Source: Didymella arachidicola
Lineage: Eukaryota > Ascomycota > Dothideomycetes > Pleosporales > Didymellaceae
Direction of reading: 5' to 3'
DNA: 64,000 nucleotides
Assembly (NCBI GenBank): GCA_016630955.3
Contig: CM049996.1
Coordinates: 1,302,001 to 1,366,000 of the forward strand
The notes beneath the pieces were generated by a model that saw only the letters and a list, made by a program, of their open reading frames with translations, searched no databases and was not told the origin of the DNA. This document shows, one piece after another, positions 22,644-33,613 of the stretch; the stretch's first letter is position 1, and each line of letters begins with the position of its first letter. A program made the position numbers and the translations under genes.

Positions 22644-25218
22644 CTACGCTGGTGTGCTGACGTTTCCCCTCGTGCGAGGGTATGGTGACGCCTTCGCAGG
22701 TATAGTCGCCGGTCTTGGCTTCTGAGCAGACAACAAAGCAGCCCGTCGAATCGAAAGCGCAGCGATGATGTCAATGAATCGATCCCGCATCATCTTCGTT
22801 GGACTTGTATCCTGTTCAGGCACTTGGATGCTAGACAGATGTCAGTACAACAGTAGAGATGTTGCACGTGAGATCTTCAGCCGCTCACTGATACAGCTTG
22901 ATCGTTTTGTTTCGAACTTCCTCACACTGTTCCAACGCCTGGATATGCCTCTCCTGCGCAACCTTCCACATGACCATGACAGCCTCGTCTTCCCGCATTC
23001 GGTTGAGGTAGCTGGCGAACCCGAGCTTCTTGGTGGTCTCGCCGCGGTTGTGGATGAAACGGTCGTCGAGGTCCTCCAACTCTGCGCTCCTGGAGGCGAA
23101 GTGATCGGTCACACCCTTGCTGAATGCGTTGAACGATCTGACATAGCCTTCCATGTGGCTGAAATAGGCATCTGTGGTTGCCATGTCAAGTTTCAAGGGT
23201 GGATGAGGAGCTGCGGGCACTGGAGGAAGCTTTAGGGATCGCGCTGAGTGGGGTTTCGTAGGATGAGCGCTGGAGGCCTGCGATTGAAATGGCAACGTGT
23301 CTTTGAGTGCATCAAGCGAGAGACCTCCATTCTGAGTTGGCATGAATGGCTCGACGGTGGCAATGCCAGACAGACCGTTCAAGCCTGGTGCTGAAGGATC
23401 ACCCACAGGCGCAGGGGATGGGGCAGTCTTGGGAGGCATGGAGCCTGTCCGTCGTGCCTTGTCTTTTCTAGGAGATGAAGGCGCTGTCTTGGGTCTCGCA
23501 GCAGAGATATTGGCGCTCGTGGTTGCAGGGGTATCTGAATCAATATCCATCTCGTCAGCTTCGCCCGTCGTTTCCTCTGCAGTTGCCTGATATTTTGGTC
23601 GAGCCTTCTCACTCTGATCCTGCGGTCTCGGTACAGACTGTTTGCGAGTAGGCTGCTTTGGGCGCTTGACTGTCTCTGAGCTCTTTCGGTCCAAGCCTTC
23701 CGTGGGCAAGGCCCAACTTGGCTCCTTGAAGGTCTCAGACCAGATCTCTGGGCTAAACTTTGCAGTATGAGGTAAAGCCTCAGCAGGTGGCGCAAACTTG
23801 GGCTGGGGTGGAGGCCCTGGAGGCGGCGGAGGCATGTACCCAAATTGTGTCTTAAAGGTATTTCCTGGGGGTGGATATGGAGCTGCTCGCTGGGATCCAG
23901 CTCTCCCTCGTGTTGGAGACTGTCTGCCCTTGTTGTTTGCAGTTGGTTGCGTATCGGGCGCAAAGTAGTCTGCGCTACCGCCTCCGAACTTGCCATGCCA
24001 GTCTGAGGGCGAGAACTTCATGTTGATACTCTCCTCGCTCCGGCTCTTGAAGCTGTTAGGTACATTGCCTGGTGGATGCGCGCCTTGCTTGGGCGGGGGG
24101 GTTGCAAAGGCGTGCTGGTTCCATGTAGTAGCTGGTTGGGCTCTCGAAGCTCTCGGCTGTGCTCGCGGCCTCTGCGTGGTACCCTTCTGAAAGACTTCAG
24201 CCTCAGAGTCGTCGCTGGAGTCGGGGTACATTTGAGGAAACGGATCCTTGGTCGAGTGACCGCCATAAGAGTTCCGCTGCTGTCTATGTCCAGAGTCCGA
24301 GTACGACCCCCCTTCATTAGATGGACTTGGCTGATGCGAATGTGATGGAGAGTTGCGCATACTCGCAGACCGACCAATACCCTCCTCACGAATACCTGTA
24401 GCTTTCGAGTAGTATGGCGTTCGTACACGGTTGCCTTCTGAGAAAGGCGCATCGATGTTAGGCGAGCTGGATTCCGCTGGTGTAGGTGGTGTCGCAGCTG
24501 GTCGAGCATAGCTTGATCGATAGCCTCCTGCTTTCGCCGGACCTTCGTCTGCGCCTGGTGTCCCTGGGTTGAAGCCAGTCTTATTGGACGGCACCCTGGT
24601 ACTCTGGCTGCGCCCAAAAGGTGTACCGTTGGGGTTGTTGGGGTTTGTGGGATTGTGTGGTCGAGGCTCTTCTGGCCGAGCGCCAGACTTCATCTTCTGC
24701 CATGCTGTGAAGACGTTCGCACGGTCCTGCGTGTCCTTGTGGCTAGAATGTGGCCGTTGCGCGGTCGGCGGTCGGAAATTTTTGTTGGTGAATCTGTCTT
24801 GCCCGCTGTTGTACGTCTGATGGTGCTGCGGTGCAGGCGGTCGTTGCGGCTGGGGTTGGGGTTTCGGGGCCTGAGGGCGGTAGTAGGAACCGCTGGGGGT
24901 GGTGGTCGTGTAGTTGTTGCGCGGTGGAGGCGGCGGTCGAGCTCGCGGTGTGCTCGGCGTGTTCGTAGGTATGTTCAAGCTGCGGTACTTGGTTCGCTCT
25001 TTATCGTACTTGAGGCGCTGCGTTGGATCACACAAGACCTCGTGGGCGGCCTGGATCTCTTGAAATTTGACAACAAACTCTTGCTCTCGCCCAGGATTGC
25101 GGTCGGGGTGGTATTGCAGAGCAAGCGAGCGGAAGGCCTTGCGGATTTCGTTCTCGTTGGCGTTGGGAGCGACCTTCAGATCCGCGTAGTAATTTCGCGA
25201 AGCATCAGCTTTGACCAT
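22644..25218 (-). CDS. J-domain (Hsp40, class C-type) protein with Pro/Ser-rich centre
   Basis: Exons 25218-22889 and 22830-22644 give 838 residues. The first exon starts with a canonical J domain (residues about 9-75): YYADLKVAPNANENEIRKAF, then the HPD loop YHPDRN that stimulates Hsp70 ATPase. No G/F-rich segment or CxxCxGxG zinc fingers follow, so it is a class C J protein. Residues 90-650 are low-complexity (Pro, Ser, Gln, Arg); a conserved-looking C-terminal helical region follows (DAYFSHMEGYVRSFNAFSKG to CEEVRNKTIKLY). The first exon would end at a TGA after KLYQ, but GTGAGC at 22888 and TAG at 22831 define a 58-nt intron, after which a frame runs 62 more codons to a TAG. The target Hsp70 and location are unknown. 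Confidence 0.85.
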
Positions 25219-26209
25219 GGCGGGCGATCAGGTCTGCGCCGTGTGCGCTGGCGAGAGGGTCAGGGCGGGTGGTTGTAGTCTCGAACACCAGGCAGACGCG
25301 GTCGATCAACTGCGCTGCCTGCAGTGTCTCACTGTCCTGTGTCGTGAGGCGAAGCGGTTCAGATGATTGACCCTTGCGCGCGTGCACATACGAACATTGC
25401 TATGTAAAAGCCAGTAACGGCAGCTGGAGTTTCTGGGGAATGTCAGATCAGCAACGGCATGTCGTCACGCCTTCGTTGCAGGTGTGTGTGCCTCAGCAGG
25501 GGATTGGACGTGGAGTTTGTTTTGGTCGATGGTGGAGTTGGGCTGCTGTAGAAACTAGCCAGCCCTATGGCTTTCACCTCCAAGCTCAAGGTATCCTTGT
25601 CGTGCTGCTTGCACATGGAAATGAGGGAAAGCAAACTCGTTTGCTCGTCAGATCAATACGCGGTCATGCAATGCAGTGTCACTCGACACGTAGATTCCTG
25701 CTGGCTGTGCCCGCAGCCGACGCCATAATGGGCATGCATGCACCGGGTGAGCATCAGCGTGCTGCAAGCCAACTTTCGAGGCACAGCAGCCCTGAGTAAG
25801 CCGCAGCTCGGTCTCAGCCGCACTGTACGGCTTTCTAGCTCGCGATAGCTTCAGCCATGGAGTTATTGTGACTCCAGACCACTTCAGAGCAATTTGTCTG
25901 CTCCCTAGCCAGGAATAAGCGCCAGCCGCTCGGGTTGACAGCTCTTGCTTCGAGATCTGCGATTAGGAAAGCACGCTAAGATTAGGTTGACACCTGAGGC
26001 GCGACAGCAGTGAAACGCTGCAACCTTCAGCATCACGCACGGCAAATATACAATAAGAATAGGATGGCCGAAATCATGTCATTGACGACTCTACACGTCC
26101 TCAGGCCCCTCCAGTATCCTCCTTAGCTGTCATATCGACCTGACAGACCAAGATCACGAGCGTCCACTACGCGCCCGCCTGGCCCCACCGGTTCATCACG
26201 CGTTACATC
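25219..26209. other. Divergent promoter region
   Basis: About 1 kb separates the J-domain gene (-) and the SDR gene (+), so both promoters lie here. A 141-codon frame at 25374-25799 has no recognisable domain and is not called. Confidence 0.5.
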
Positions 26210-27411
26210 ATGCTCGAGCGCCGTCCCTCCTGCATCGAAGCACCCACAATGTCGTCTGCCATTAAGACGGTGCCTTTCCAGCCACCCAAGAAGACTCAGC
26301 GACCCAAGGAAGACGCGCCATGGCACCATTACCTGACCATCGACCTCATATGGTATGTGCTTGGTTACACAGTCTTCCACCCATTCGTTTCGTGGATTGT
26401 CGTCCTGTGTCTGCGCGCACAGTATACAAGATATGAAGCGCCCGAGATGCGCATCGCGATTGGCTGGTCCATGTTGATGAGCGCAATTGGCATCTTTGGC
26501 ATCGTCAGCGACAGGATAGCATTCGGCCCCCACCGGGAAGTTGATCTGAGCGAGGAGGTCATTGTCATCACGGGTGGTGTCGATGGACTTGGTGGGCTGT
26601 TGGCAGAGACATATGGAATGAGGAACGCCAACATTGCCGTCTTGGACTTAAAGACTGTGGACAAGGCGGAAGCTGAGGCGAAGGGTGTGGCCTACTACCA
26701 GTGCGATGTTGGAGATGTGCAGCAGGTCGAAGCTGCGGCTGCAAAGATCGTCAAGGATGTGAGTCAACACCTACGCTGATTGCGCGAACGTCGAATTGCT
26801 AATAAAAACAGCTCGGCCCTCCAACAATTCTGATCAATAACGCGGGCATTGTCCACACGAAGTCTATCCTCGAGTCCAGCGCCGCTGAGGTAGAGCAGAC
26901 CTTTCGCGTCAACACGCTCTCCCACTTTACGACCCTTCGTACTTTCCTTCCACACATGATTGCGGAGGGCCGCGGCACTGTCGTCACCGTATCGTCTGTC
27001 CTCGGTCATCTGGGCGCCGCAAATCTTTCCGCGTACTGCGCTTCAAAAGCTGCACTACTTACACTGCATCATTCGCTGCGTGCCGAGCTCGCGAACACAC
27101 CTGGCGCAGAGGAGATCAAGACAATACTGGTGCAGCCTGGGCAGATGAGCACGAAGATGTTTGAGCATGTACATGCACCAAGCAAGTTTTTTGGGCCGCT
27201 GGTCACACCCGCAGAAATGGCGCAAGGCATCATCAAGATAGTCGAGAAGGGAGACGGTGGAGAAGTCGCGCTTCCGTTGTACTCGAGGTACATTCAAGTT
27301 CTTGGATGTTTACCATACGGGATACAGCATATTGCCAGAAGGTGGAGTGGATTGGATACGGCCGTTGAAGACGGCAGAAGCAAGAAAAAAGGGCAAGCTG
27401 AGAAGAAATAG
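26210..27411 (+). CDS. Membrane-anchored short-chain dehydrogenase (RDH10/SDR16C-like)
   Basis: Exons 26210-26758 and 26812-27411 over a 53-nt intron (GTGAGT...CAG) encode 382 residues; a second ATG at 26249 is an alternative start. The N-terminus has two hydrophobic segments (about 48-70 and 85-105), then the Rossmann cofactor motif VIVITGGVDGLGG, NNAG in ILINNAGIV, active-site Ser in TVSSVLGHLG and YCASK. The C-terminus carries another amphipathic/hydrophobic stretch and a Lys-rich tail (KKKGQAEKK). Such enzymes oxidise or reduce retinoid-, sterol- or lipid-type alcohols/ketones with NAD(P) at the ER or lipid droplet surface; the substrate is not predictable here. A related but distinct SDR lies at 55.5-56.5 kb. 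Confidence 0.87.
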
Positions 27412-27861
27412 GAGTCTCGTTAATGCAATGAATCAGAAGAACCGAGCTGCCCCTGTGGAGACGATGCTTTGACTCCTTCAGGCCATGCTTTCGATCCGAG
27501 TGCTACAATCCTTGCCGTGGTAGACCCCGCTTCTAGGTCATGTTGAAAACAAGTTCACTTATCCGATCCGCCAGATATGCCTCGTCATACCTTGCAAGAG
27601 CAGGCACATGGCTGAGTCGAGCTGTGTCGCTCATCATGATCTGTCTACACTATTGGGCCTCCGTTTTGGCCAAGCCACAAAATTGGGGCTGGGAGGCGCT
27701 AAGCCTGTTAGCGCCGATCTAGCGTCTACAGAACTAGGACAACCTAACATTCAGAATTATACCACCCAATGGTCCAGCGTTCAACCTCAAGGACGACAGC
27801 CATGACCTTATTACAAATGCTGATGAGCGCTAGCAAGCGGGGTTGAAGAGGGAACGACTAG
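27412..27861. other. Intergenic, possible lost 5' part of the next pseudogene
   Basis: A frame starting with ATG at 27540 begins MLKTSSLIRSARYASSYLAR, which resembles a mitochondrial targeting peptide. It may be the former first exon of the AIM9-like gene downstream, but I could not find a convincing donor linking it. Confidence 0.3.
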
Positions 27862-29551
27862 TCCGCGTCGGCCCGTTCCTCTCGCGCCCTCTCCATTACA
27901 TGTCGGGGCAAATCCATCAGCCGCGGCGAGCTGTTCGCTTACACAAATGGCCGTTTTCTCGTCAATGAGACCAAAGCTTGCACTCGCAGATACGTTCGAT
28001 TTAATGTCGACCAGCTTTGCTCTCTAGCAGCATCAGTTGGTGGACCACCCTCATCTATTCAAGCGATTGGGAAGCTTGAGGGAGGATTCAGCAAGGCACT
28101 TCTCATGCGAAAAGAGGATGGGCAGGAAATTATCGTCAAGATTCCCTTCCCTATTGCCGGTCCATCAAAGTATACAACTGCCTCAGAGGTAGCCGTTCTT
28201 CACTACTGTAAGCGTATGACTATCACGCGCTTACATGGAGACTTATTATACAATTGTTAATAGTGAAAAAACACACCAGGATTCCTCTACCTGCCGTTTT
28301 GGCATGGAGCTCGGACTCGTCAAATCCTATTGGTGCTGAATACATCGTGATGGAGAAGGCCCCTGGAGTACAGCTGTTTAACGCTTGGGGTTCTATGAGC
28401 GATCCCGATCGCTTTCAACTTGTCCAGCGGATCACTGAACTAGAAGATGAGCTCGCAACTTTACGCTTTCCCGCAAATGGAAGCTTGTACCTCCATGAAT
28501 CGTTGGCCAAGTATGAGGCTCGGGCCACATTGAGCCATAAGGCGGATCCCTCGCAGGAATTCTGCAAGGACCTCAGCCGTTCGGGCGAAGACACAGCATC
28601 TGTGTCTCCAGTATCTGATCGAGGTCCATGTAAGTTGAATGGGAAACTGCGATTTTCTTCTTTGACATCTATGAAAGGGCGAAACATGTCATCTCTTGGT
28701 GAAGCTCTTGTGAAACGCGAGATCGCGCGCATCAAAGAGCGTAACTCAAGCTTGATGTCTGACCGGCCTACCACTTCTACAGAGGAACAACTTGCCGTTC
28801 TAGACATGGCCAAAGAGGTCATGACTAGACTAGACACAGGCACGATTATTGACAGATTTTCCCAGCCAGTGCTGTGGCACACAGATCTGCACATGGGTAA
28901 CATGTTCGTATCCTCCGAAGATTCAACACAGGTTGCCTCGCTCATCGACTGGCAGTCAGTATCAGTCTCGCCATTGATTCTACAAGCTCGATTCCCAGAA
29001 TTTTTGTCTGTTAACCCCGACTTTGTCTTAGATTCAGCAATGCCTGAGCTACCCAAGGATTATGACAATTTAGACATTGTTGACAAGCAGATCGCCGAGT
29101 TCAAACGAGACAAGCCAAGATGGCCAAAGCATACGAAGTAGCTTCTTCCGTGCACAATCCGCAAGCATACAAAGCCTTCTTCATGCCCACATTTCTCCAG
29201 GATCTCTTCACTAGATGTGGGGAAGCGTCAGAGGAGGGCATTGTACCACTTCGCGCATGTCTCATATAGATTGCTGAGGCATGGCATGATATCGGCTTTA
29301 AGGACCAATGCCCATTCCATTTCGACGAGAGAGACATCCAAAAGCACGAGCAGCAATTCCAAGAATATCGCGACTTCCATAGGATCCAGGAAATTGCTAG
29401 AAAGCTCCTTAAATCTGAAGGCTGGATCTCCCCTCAGCTTGACTTCACGTTAAAAGCACAACAAAACAAAGATCTGTTGGAGGAGGCCATGCGAAGAAGC
29501 AGCGAGTACAACAAGTCACCAGAATAAGTCCGCAGGATATGGCCATTCTGA
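27862..29551 (+). pseudogene. Broken AIM9-like mitochondrial phosphotransferase (APH family)
   Basis: Coding segments are visible at 27862-28207, 28264-28629 and 28678-29551, joined by two good GT-AG introns (56 and 48 nt). They give family blocks such as ELFAYTNGRFLVNE, GGFSKALL, VKIPFPIAGPSKY, GAEYIVMEKAPGVQL and the kinase-like catalytic loop VLWHTDLHMGNMFV with IDWQS. The gene is damaged. No start ATG is in frame after the TAG at 27859. Around 28565-28625 the expected family sequence seems out of frame. Near 29112-29120 the frame shifts by one base (a TAG follows at 29139, whereas the next frame continues KMAKAYEVASSVHNP). That frame then meets TAG at 29267 and TAA at 29525 before ending RRIWPF at 29549. 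Functional members are linked to mitochondrial inheritance; this copy is very probably non-functional. Confidence 0.82.
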
Positions 29552-29743
29552 GAAATTCGACATGCTCTTGTACGGGACCTTGACAAACCTAATATCTCAA
29601 ATTGTTGTTCTACGACGCATGTACCCAACAACACGATACGAAGAGTACACTTGGAGCAAAGCCGTCTTTGTTTATTTAACCTAAAAACACCTTCTCTGAT
29701 ACGTACGACCATAGGACGTTGAAATCAAGCTCTCCTGCCCGAA

Positions 29744-30461
29744 CCGCCAAGTGTCGACGTCCCCTTTCAAGGGGTGCATTGCCTGGTCCTGTCGGACAAG
29801 AACATCAACGGGCCAATGGGGATTCAGTCCAAGAAGGACAAGCTCAGCAGCGACTGGAAAGGCCACGTATCCCAAGAAGATTCCCGATTGGAAGTGCGCA
29901 GGGTAAGCCCAAAACCTGTCCCCTGCTTTCTCGTCAATTCGTTTCTAACTGAGCAACGACACAGGCCGTGAGAGCATTCAAATACCTGTCAGCCCGCGAG
30001 GGTACAGTGGACGCCATTTGGAAGAAATGGGCGTGTGTTTCCAACTGGATGGGCCTGGTCTGTGACACATTTGACAAGCAATACGAATGAGGAAGCGATC
30101 CCGGTGAGCCTAAAGTTCTCCCTGGAAAAACAAGCCCAGTGTCGCTATGACCTATCTGTGCATTCTATATCGAACAGCGGGCTGCGCGAAATTGAGAAAA
30201 CGGCGGCAGACTGGGCCAATGAAGCAAAAGCTGGGTTCGAGGGTTCGAGGTCAAGTGGGAGGGCAAAGGCAAAACGCCCTTACTAAACCTGAGAAGGAAT
30301 GGGAGGACGAAACGTTCGGTCTGACTGGTTATGCTACTGCAGCAAAGATGAAGTTCCCTCGACCCCAAGGTCGTACTCCTGGGTCAGGGGAATATGGCGC
30401 TTATAATTGGGGCTGCGCTGGTAATGATGCTCGTGGTGTTGACCCCGCCATTGGACCCTGA
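29744..30461 (+). pseudogene. Unrecognised coding remnant in three successive frames
   Basis: Coding-like sequence runs from about 29744 to 29902, crosses a plausible 62-nt intron (GTAAGC...CAG, 29903-29964) and continues as VRAFKYLSAREGTVDAIWKK to a TGA at 30088. Overlapping frames then carry coding-like text: 30035-30286 (LKFSLEKQAQCRYDLSVHS, LREIEKTAADWANEAKAGFE) and 30240-30461 (EKEWEDETFGLTGYATAAKM). Three shifts of frame without good splice sites suggest decay. I do not recognise the family. Sequencing error or unseen small introns are alternatives. Confidence 0.4.
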
Positions 30462-30527
30462 CTGTTATTACGTAGACAGTAGTTACATTAACTATTGATA
30501 TGAATTTGGAGTTTGGAATAGCAGGCG

Positions 30528-31194
30528 CTAGAATGGAGACCGTGTTGTGCTGGCATAAAAGGGCGTAGAGGAGAGTTCTAGAATATGTGCCTTGCATGTG
30601 CTGATTTTTTCCTCCTCAGACTCGTTGGCGGTAAATGGTTTGGCCCAGACATCTATGCGAGCAGTCTGATCACGGCCACCTACTTCATGATCTTTACACA
30701 ACTCTGTTTGGAAGTCCCTCGCTAAGGTCTGGAGGTGGTCCAGGTTGGCAGCTTGGGGTGTTGTGTTGTAGATTTGGATAGAGCGCTGAGGGCGTTTATT
30801 TGCGATAGCAAAATCAGAAACTGACCATCCTTCGGGAACTTTTACAATTTCCTCGCGTATCCAGGCACTATAGCAGGGTATACTAGGGTCGTGGTAGCTT
30901 GGGGCTCTTTCAACAACACATTGCTCATGGACTCTAATTGGTGGGAGTCCGCCTGTTGATAGTCTTCTCTCTGGGTTGGAGGACATGTTTTTAGGGTGCC
31001 GTCGCCACCTGCGGTACTGATAGTCAGGGTCCTTGAAGGCGCAAAGGTACCTTGGTATCGTCCGTGTGCTTCGATCTTTAGCTTGACGGTATACTTGCGA
31101 CGAAGCTCTTCGTCAATGAGAGCAAGTGCTGTATGGTCGTTGTGGGCCCAGGTACGTAGCTGTTGGGGCTTCGTATCGAGTGAGACTGTGGTAG
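30528..31194 (-). pseudogene. Unrecognised reading frame, probably frameshifted
   Basis: A 152-codon frame starts with ATG at 30986 (MSSNPERRLSTGGLPPIRVH) and is Pro/Ser-poor and natural in composition. Directly upstream on the same strand, but in another frame, lies about 70 codons of coding-like text (QQLRTWAHNDHTALALIDEE, KLKIEAHGRYQGTFAPSRTL) preceded by a possible acceptor CAG at 31195. In the downstream frame a TAA immediately precedes the ATG. Either the ATG is genuine and the upstream part chance, or one gene was split by a single frameshift near 30985-30990; I favour the second. No domain recognised. Confidence 0.45.
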
Positions 31195-31984
31195 CTGTGT
31201 TGAAGAGTAAGAGGACAAGAAGTTATAAGAAGTTGTTGATAAACGAGACCTTGTCAGCGCAGCCTGGTCTAACCTTAATCAAGGACGCTAAACTTGATTT
31301 TGATTCCCGACGAACCATCGGACTGGGAACAATCAGTTTCCCGTGTCAGTGGTTTCACATCCTCCAACGTCCTAAGCTAGAAAGTTACTATGAGTTATTT
31401 CGTATATCTTCCATGCCAGTAGTGGCGAATATGATGCCTGTTGGGATGACGGTGATGGCAATACTGAAGAATACGAAGAAGCTAGTTTGTATTGGCCAAA
31501 CACTCTCCATCACCTTTTGTGACGTCGCACTTCCAATCGTCTTCGGTCCTTTTAGACTGCTACAACTGGAACTTGAGCAACGAGTGCAGCTCAACTTTGA
31601 CTTGGAACGATTGGGTTCGCAACGTCCACTTGGCTACAGCCCTTATCCATCCCAGTCATGCAGACAACTTCCTGTCGGGGACGCTCAGCGCCAACTGTCT
31701 ACTCAGCAGAAACAAGAGACGTTCAGGGCGGGACCGGTGTTAGAGCTCTGATTATTGCATGCTATAATGCGTTTCTGAGTGCATGGGTTTTCAGGCGCAG
31801 CGGTACCTAAATTGCATCGGTGACTAGGAGGCTCCGAGCTTTTCCAGTCGCGACCCGCACGGCGAGGATCGAATGAGACCAAAACACTAATCACATGTAA
31901 GTTGTGTTCATTCAGGATTGATGTTTGAGCAACGTACTTGCTCAATGCTGTATGTTTTTGCAAATGCATCTCACTTGCTCAAAT
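31195..31984. other. Intergenic, possible remnants
   Basis: On the minus strand around 31385-31510 there is a short frame with a hydrophobic membrane-like segment (FFVFFSIAITVIPTGIIFAT), perhaps debris of the preceding broken gene. A 251-codon plus-strand frame (30996-31751) is antisense to coding-like text and is not accepted. Confidence 0.35.
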
Positions 31985-33196
31985 TTAGTCATCCTTTTTG
32001 GCCTCCACAGGAAACTTTTCCAAAGACTCGTACCACTGCAGAACACTTCCAATAAGAAATGCCCAACTTCCCCAGAACGTGGAGAGACAGGCCTGGTACT
32101 GGGCCCAGCTACTTGTGTCATACCCAAACGCCGGACAAATCGTAAAACCAACGCCACCGATCAGATTCCACGCCCCAATCCACCAGCCCAATGTTCCGAG
32201 TGCTGGCTTCCACCACTTCGATTGTGTTTCCAGCATGAAAAGCGTGCCCGAGATGATGAAACCAAGGCCGCCAATGACCTGCGGTGTCCAGTAGAAGATG
32301 ATGGTCACGGGTCTAGACATTCTGTCGTAGATCCCTGGAAGCGCTGTGAGACCTGCGATCCAGAAGATTGAGGCGCCGCAAAGTTGCGCGAATGAAGCGA
32401 GGAAGCCCAGGTTGTAGATGTAATGCGTGCGTAGATCTGTTGTCGAGGGCCACCATACCCAGGCGCGAGTTTCTGGCCCTGGTCCCTCCTTCGAGAGATG
32501 CTGAGTGCCTTTGCCAACGAGGTTCCGTTTGTTGAAATGGTGGTGTGTGCAATGCGATTTCGAGGGGACGAGTTTCCCGTCTCCGGTCTCGCCTCTATCG
32601 CCCTTGTGCGACATAGCCTGCTCGAGCGCCCATCCAAAGCATCCCGACTTGTTATCATTCACGGCTTCAGCCATGAGCAAGAATGAACCAAATTCAAACA
32701 CTGTGGCTCCAATGAACGCAGTTATGCCTCCACCATATAGCTCTTCAGTCCCAAACTCAGTGTCCGGTCGCACGAGTGGCAGCCACACAAAGAACGCGTT
32801 TATGACCCATATCACACTTCCAATCGTGAAGACGTATGCAACATCGAAGGATATGTCCCATACTGGGTAATACGTGAGCATGCGGCCAATACCGCGAGCG
32901 ATGCTGTTGAGCGATGAGGTTGCGCGTGGTGTTGTCGGGCTGCCGCTGGCCTGATCCTTGCCCACAACTATCGCATGCCGTCCCTTGCGGTTGTTTCGCG
33001 AAGACCATTTGAAGCGTACATCCGGTCGCGCCTCGTGGCGGAAGTGCGCTCTTGTGGGATTAAGAAAGGGAACCGGACCAGAGATGCGGTCTCTCTCGAG
33101 ATTGAGGGCTGAATCCTGACATAGAGGTTTGTGCGCGGGATAAAAGGCCTCTGACCGCTTTGTGCTGTCCATCGATGGACTCGGGTTGTTTTGCAT
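31985..33196 (-). CDS. Integral membrane protein, six helices, conserved fungal family
   Basis: Single exon of 403 residues starting MQNNPSPSMD at an ATG. About 100 residues of polar N-terminus precede six hydrophobic segments: VAYVFTIGSVIWVINAFFVW, ITAFIGATVFEFGSFLLM, LGFLASFAQLCGASIFWIAG, TPQVIGGLGFIISGTLFML, GWWIGAWNLIGGVGFTIC and STFWGSWAFLIGSVLQWYE. A polar loop of about 60 residues separates helices 2 and 3. It resembles fungal integral membrane proteins with YrhK-like repeats; function is unknown. It appears intact although both neighbours are broken. Confidence 0.82.
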   Translation of the reverse strand: MQNNPSPSMDSTKRSEAFYPAHKPLCQDSALNLERDRISGPVPFLNPTRAHFRHEARPDVRFKWSSRNNRKGRHAIVVGKDQASGSPTTPRATSSLNSIARGIGRMLTYYPVWDISFDVAYVFTIGSVIWVINAFFVWLPLVRPDTEFGTEELYGGGITAFIGATVFEFGSFLLMAEAVNDNKSGCFGWALEQAMSHKGDRGETGDGKLVPSKSHCTHHHFNKRNLVGKGTQHLSKEGPGPETRAWVWWPSTTDLRTHYIYNLGFLASFAQLCGASIFWIAGLTALPGIYDRMSRPVTIIFYWTPQVIGGLGFIISGTLFMLETQSKWWKPALGTLGWWIGAWNLIGGVGFTICPAFGYDTSSWAQYQACLSTFWGSWAFLIGSVLQWYESLEKFPVEAKKDD

Positions 33197-33613
33197 GTTA
33201 TTTCAGCGGTTGCCGTGGTCAATTATCGCGCAATGTGTTACATTATTTGGGACCAGTGAGAAAACCGAAGAATGATGGCAAAGTCGCGCTCACGATCGCG
33301 AGAGAAGCTAGAGATTCTTGCTGGAAACCCATGTCCAGCGCCGTTTTCGGGAACGCGCTGCGTCATTCGTTCACGGCTGGATATTGGATACTTTGAGCCA
33401 ACGCTGAGTAAGCAGCCTAGACCGCAACATCATCACAACACCTGCCTGGCACACTACATGTTGCAACTTCTCCGAATCTTGACCTTGGCTACTTCCTGTT
33501 CCTTGGAATAGCGCACAATTGTAAAAGTCAGATCCTCACAGTCGAGGGGAATGGGTACGAGCTTTTAATGCCCGTATCCTGGATATTAGGATAGCATTTC
33601 TTATGCATTTGCC
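33197..33613. other. Intergenic
   Basis: About 400 bp upstream of the membrane protein gene; only short chance frames are visible. Confidence 0.5.

Noticed and set aside
24655..25278. 207-codon frame antisense to the J-domain gene
   Set aside because: Shadow frame across the J domain.
30996..31751. 251-codon plus-strand frame
   Set aside because: Lies antisense to better coding-like text on the minus strand; low-quality composition.
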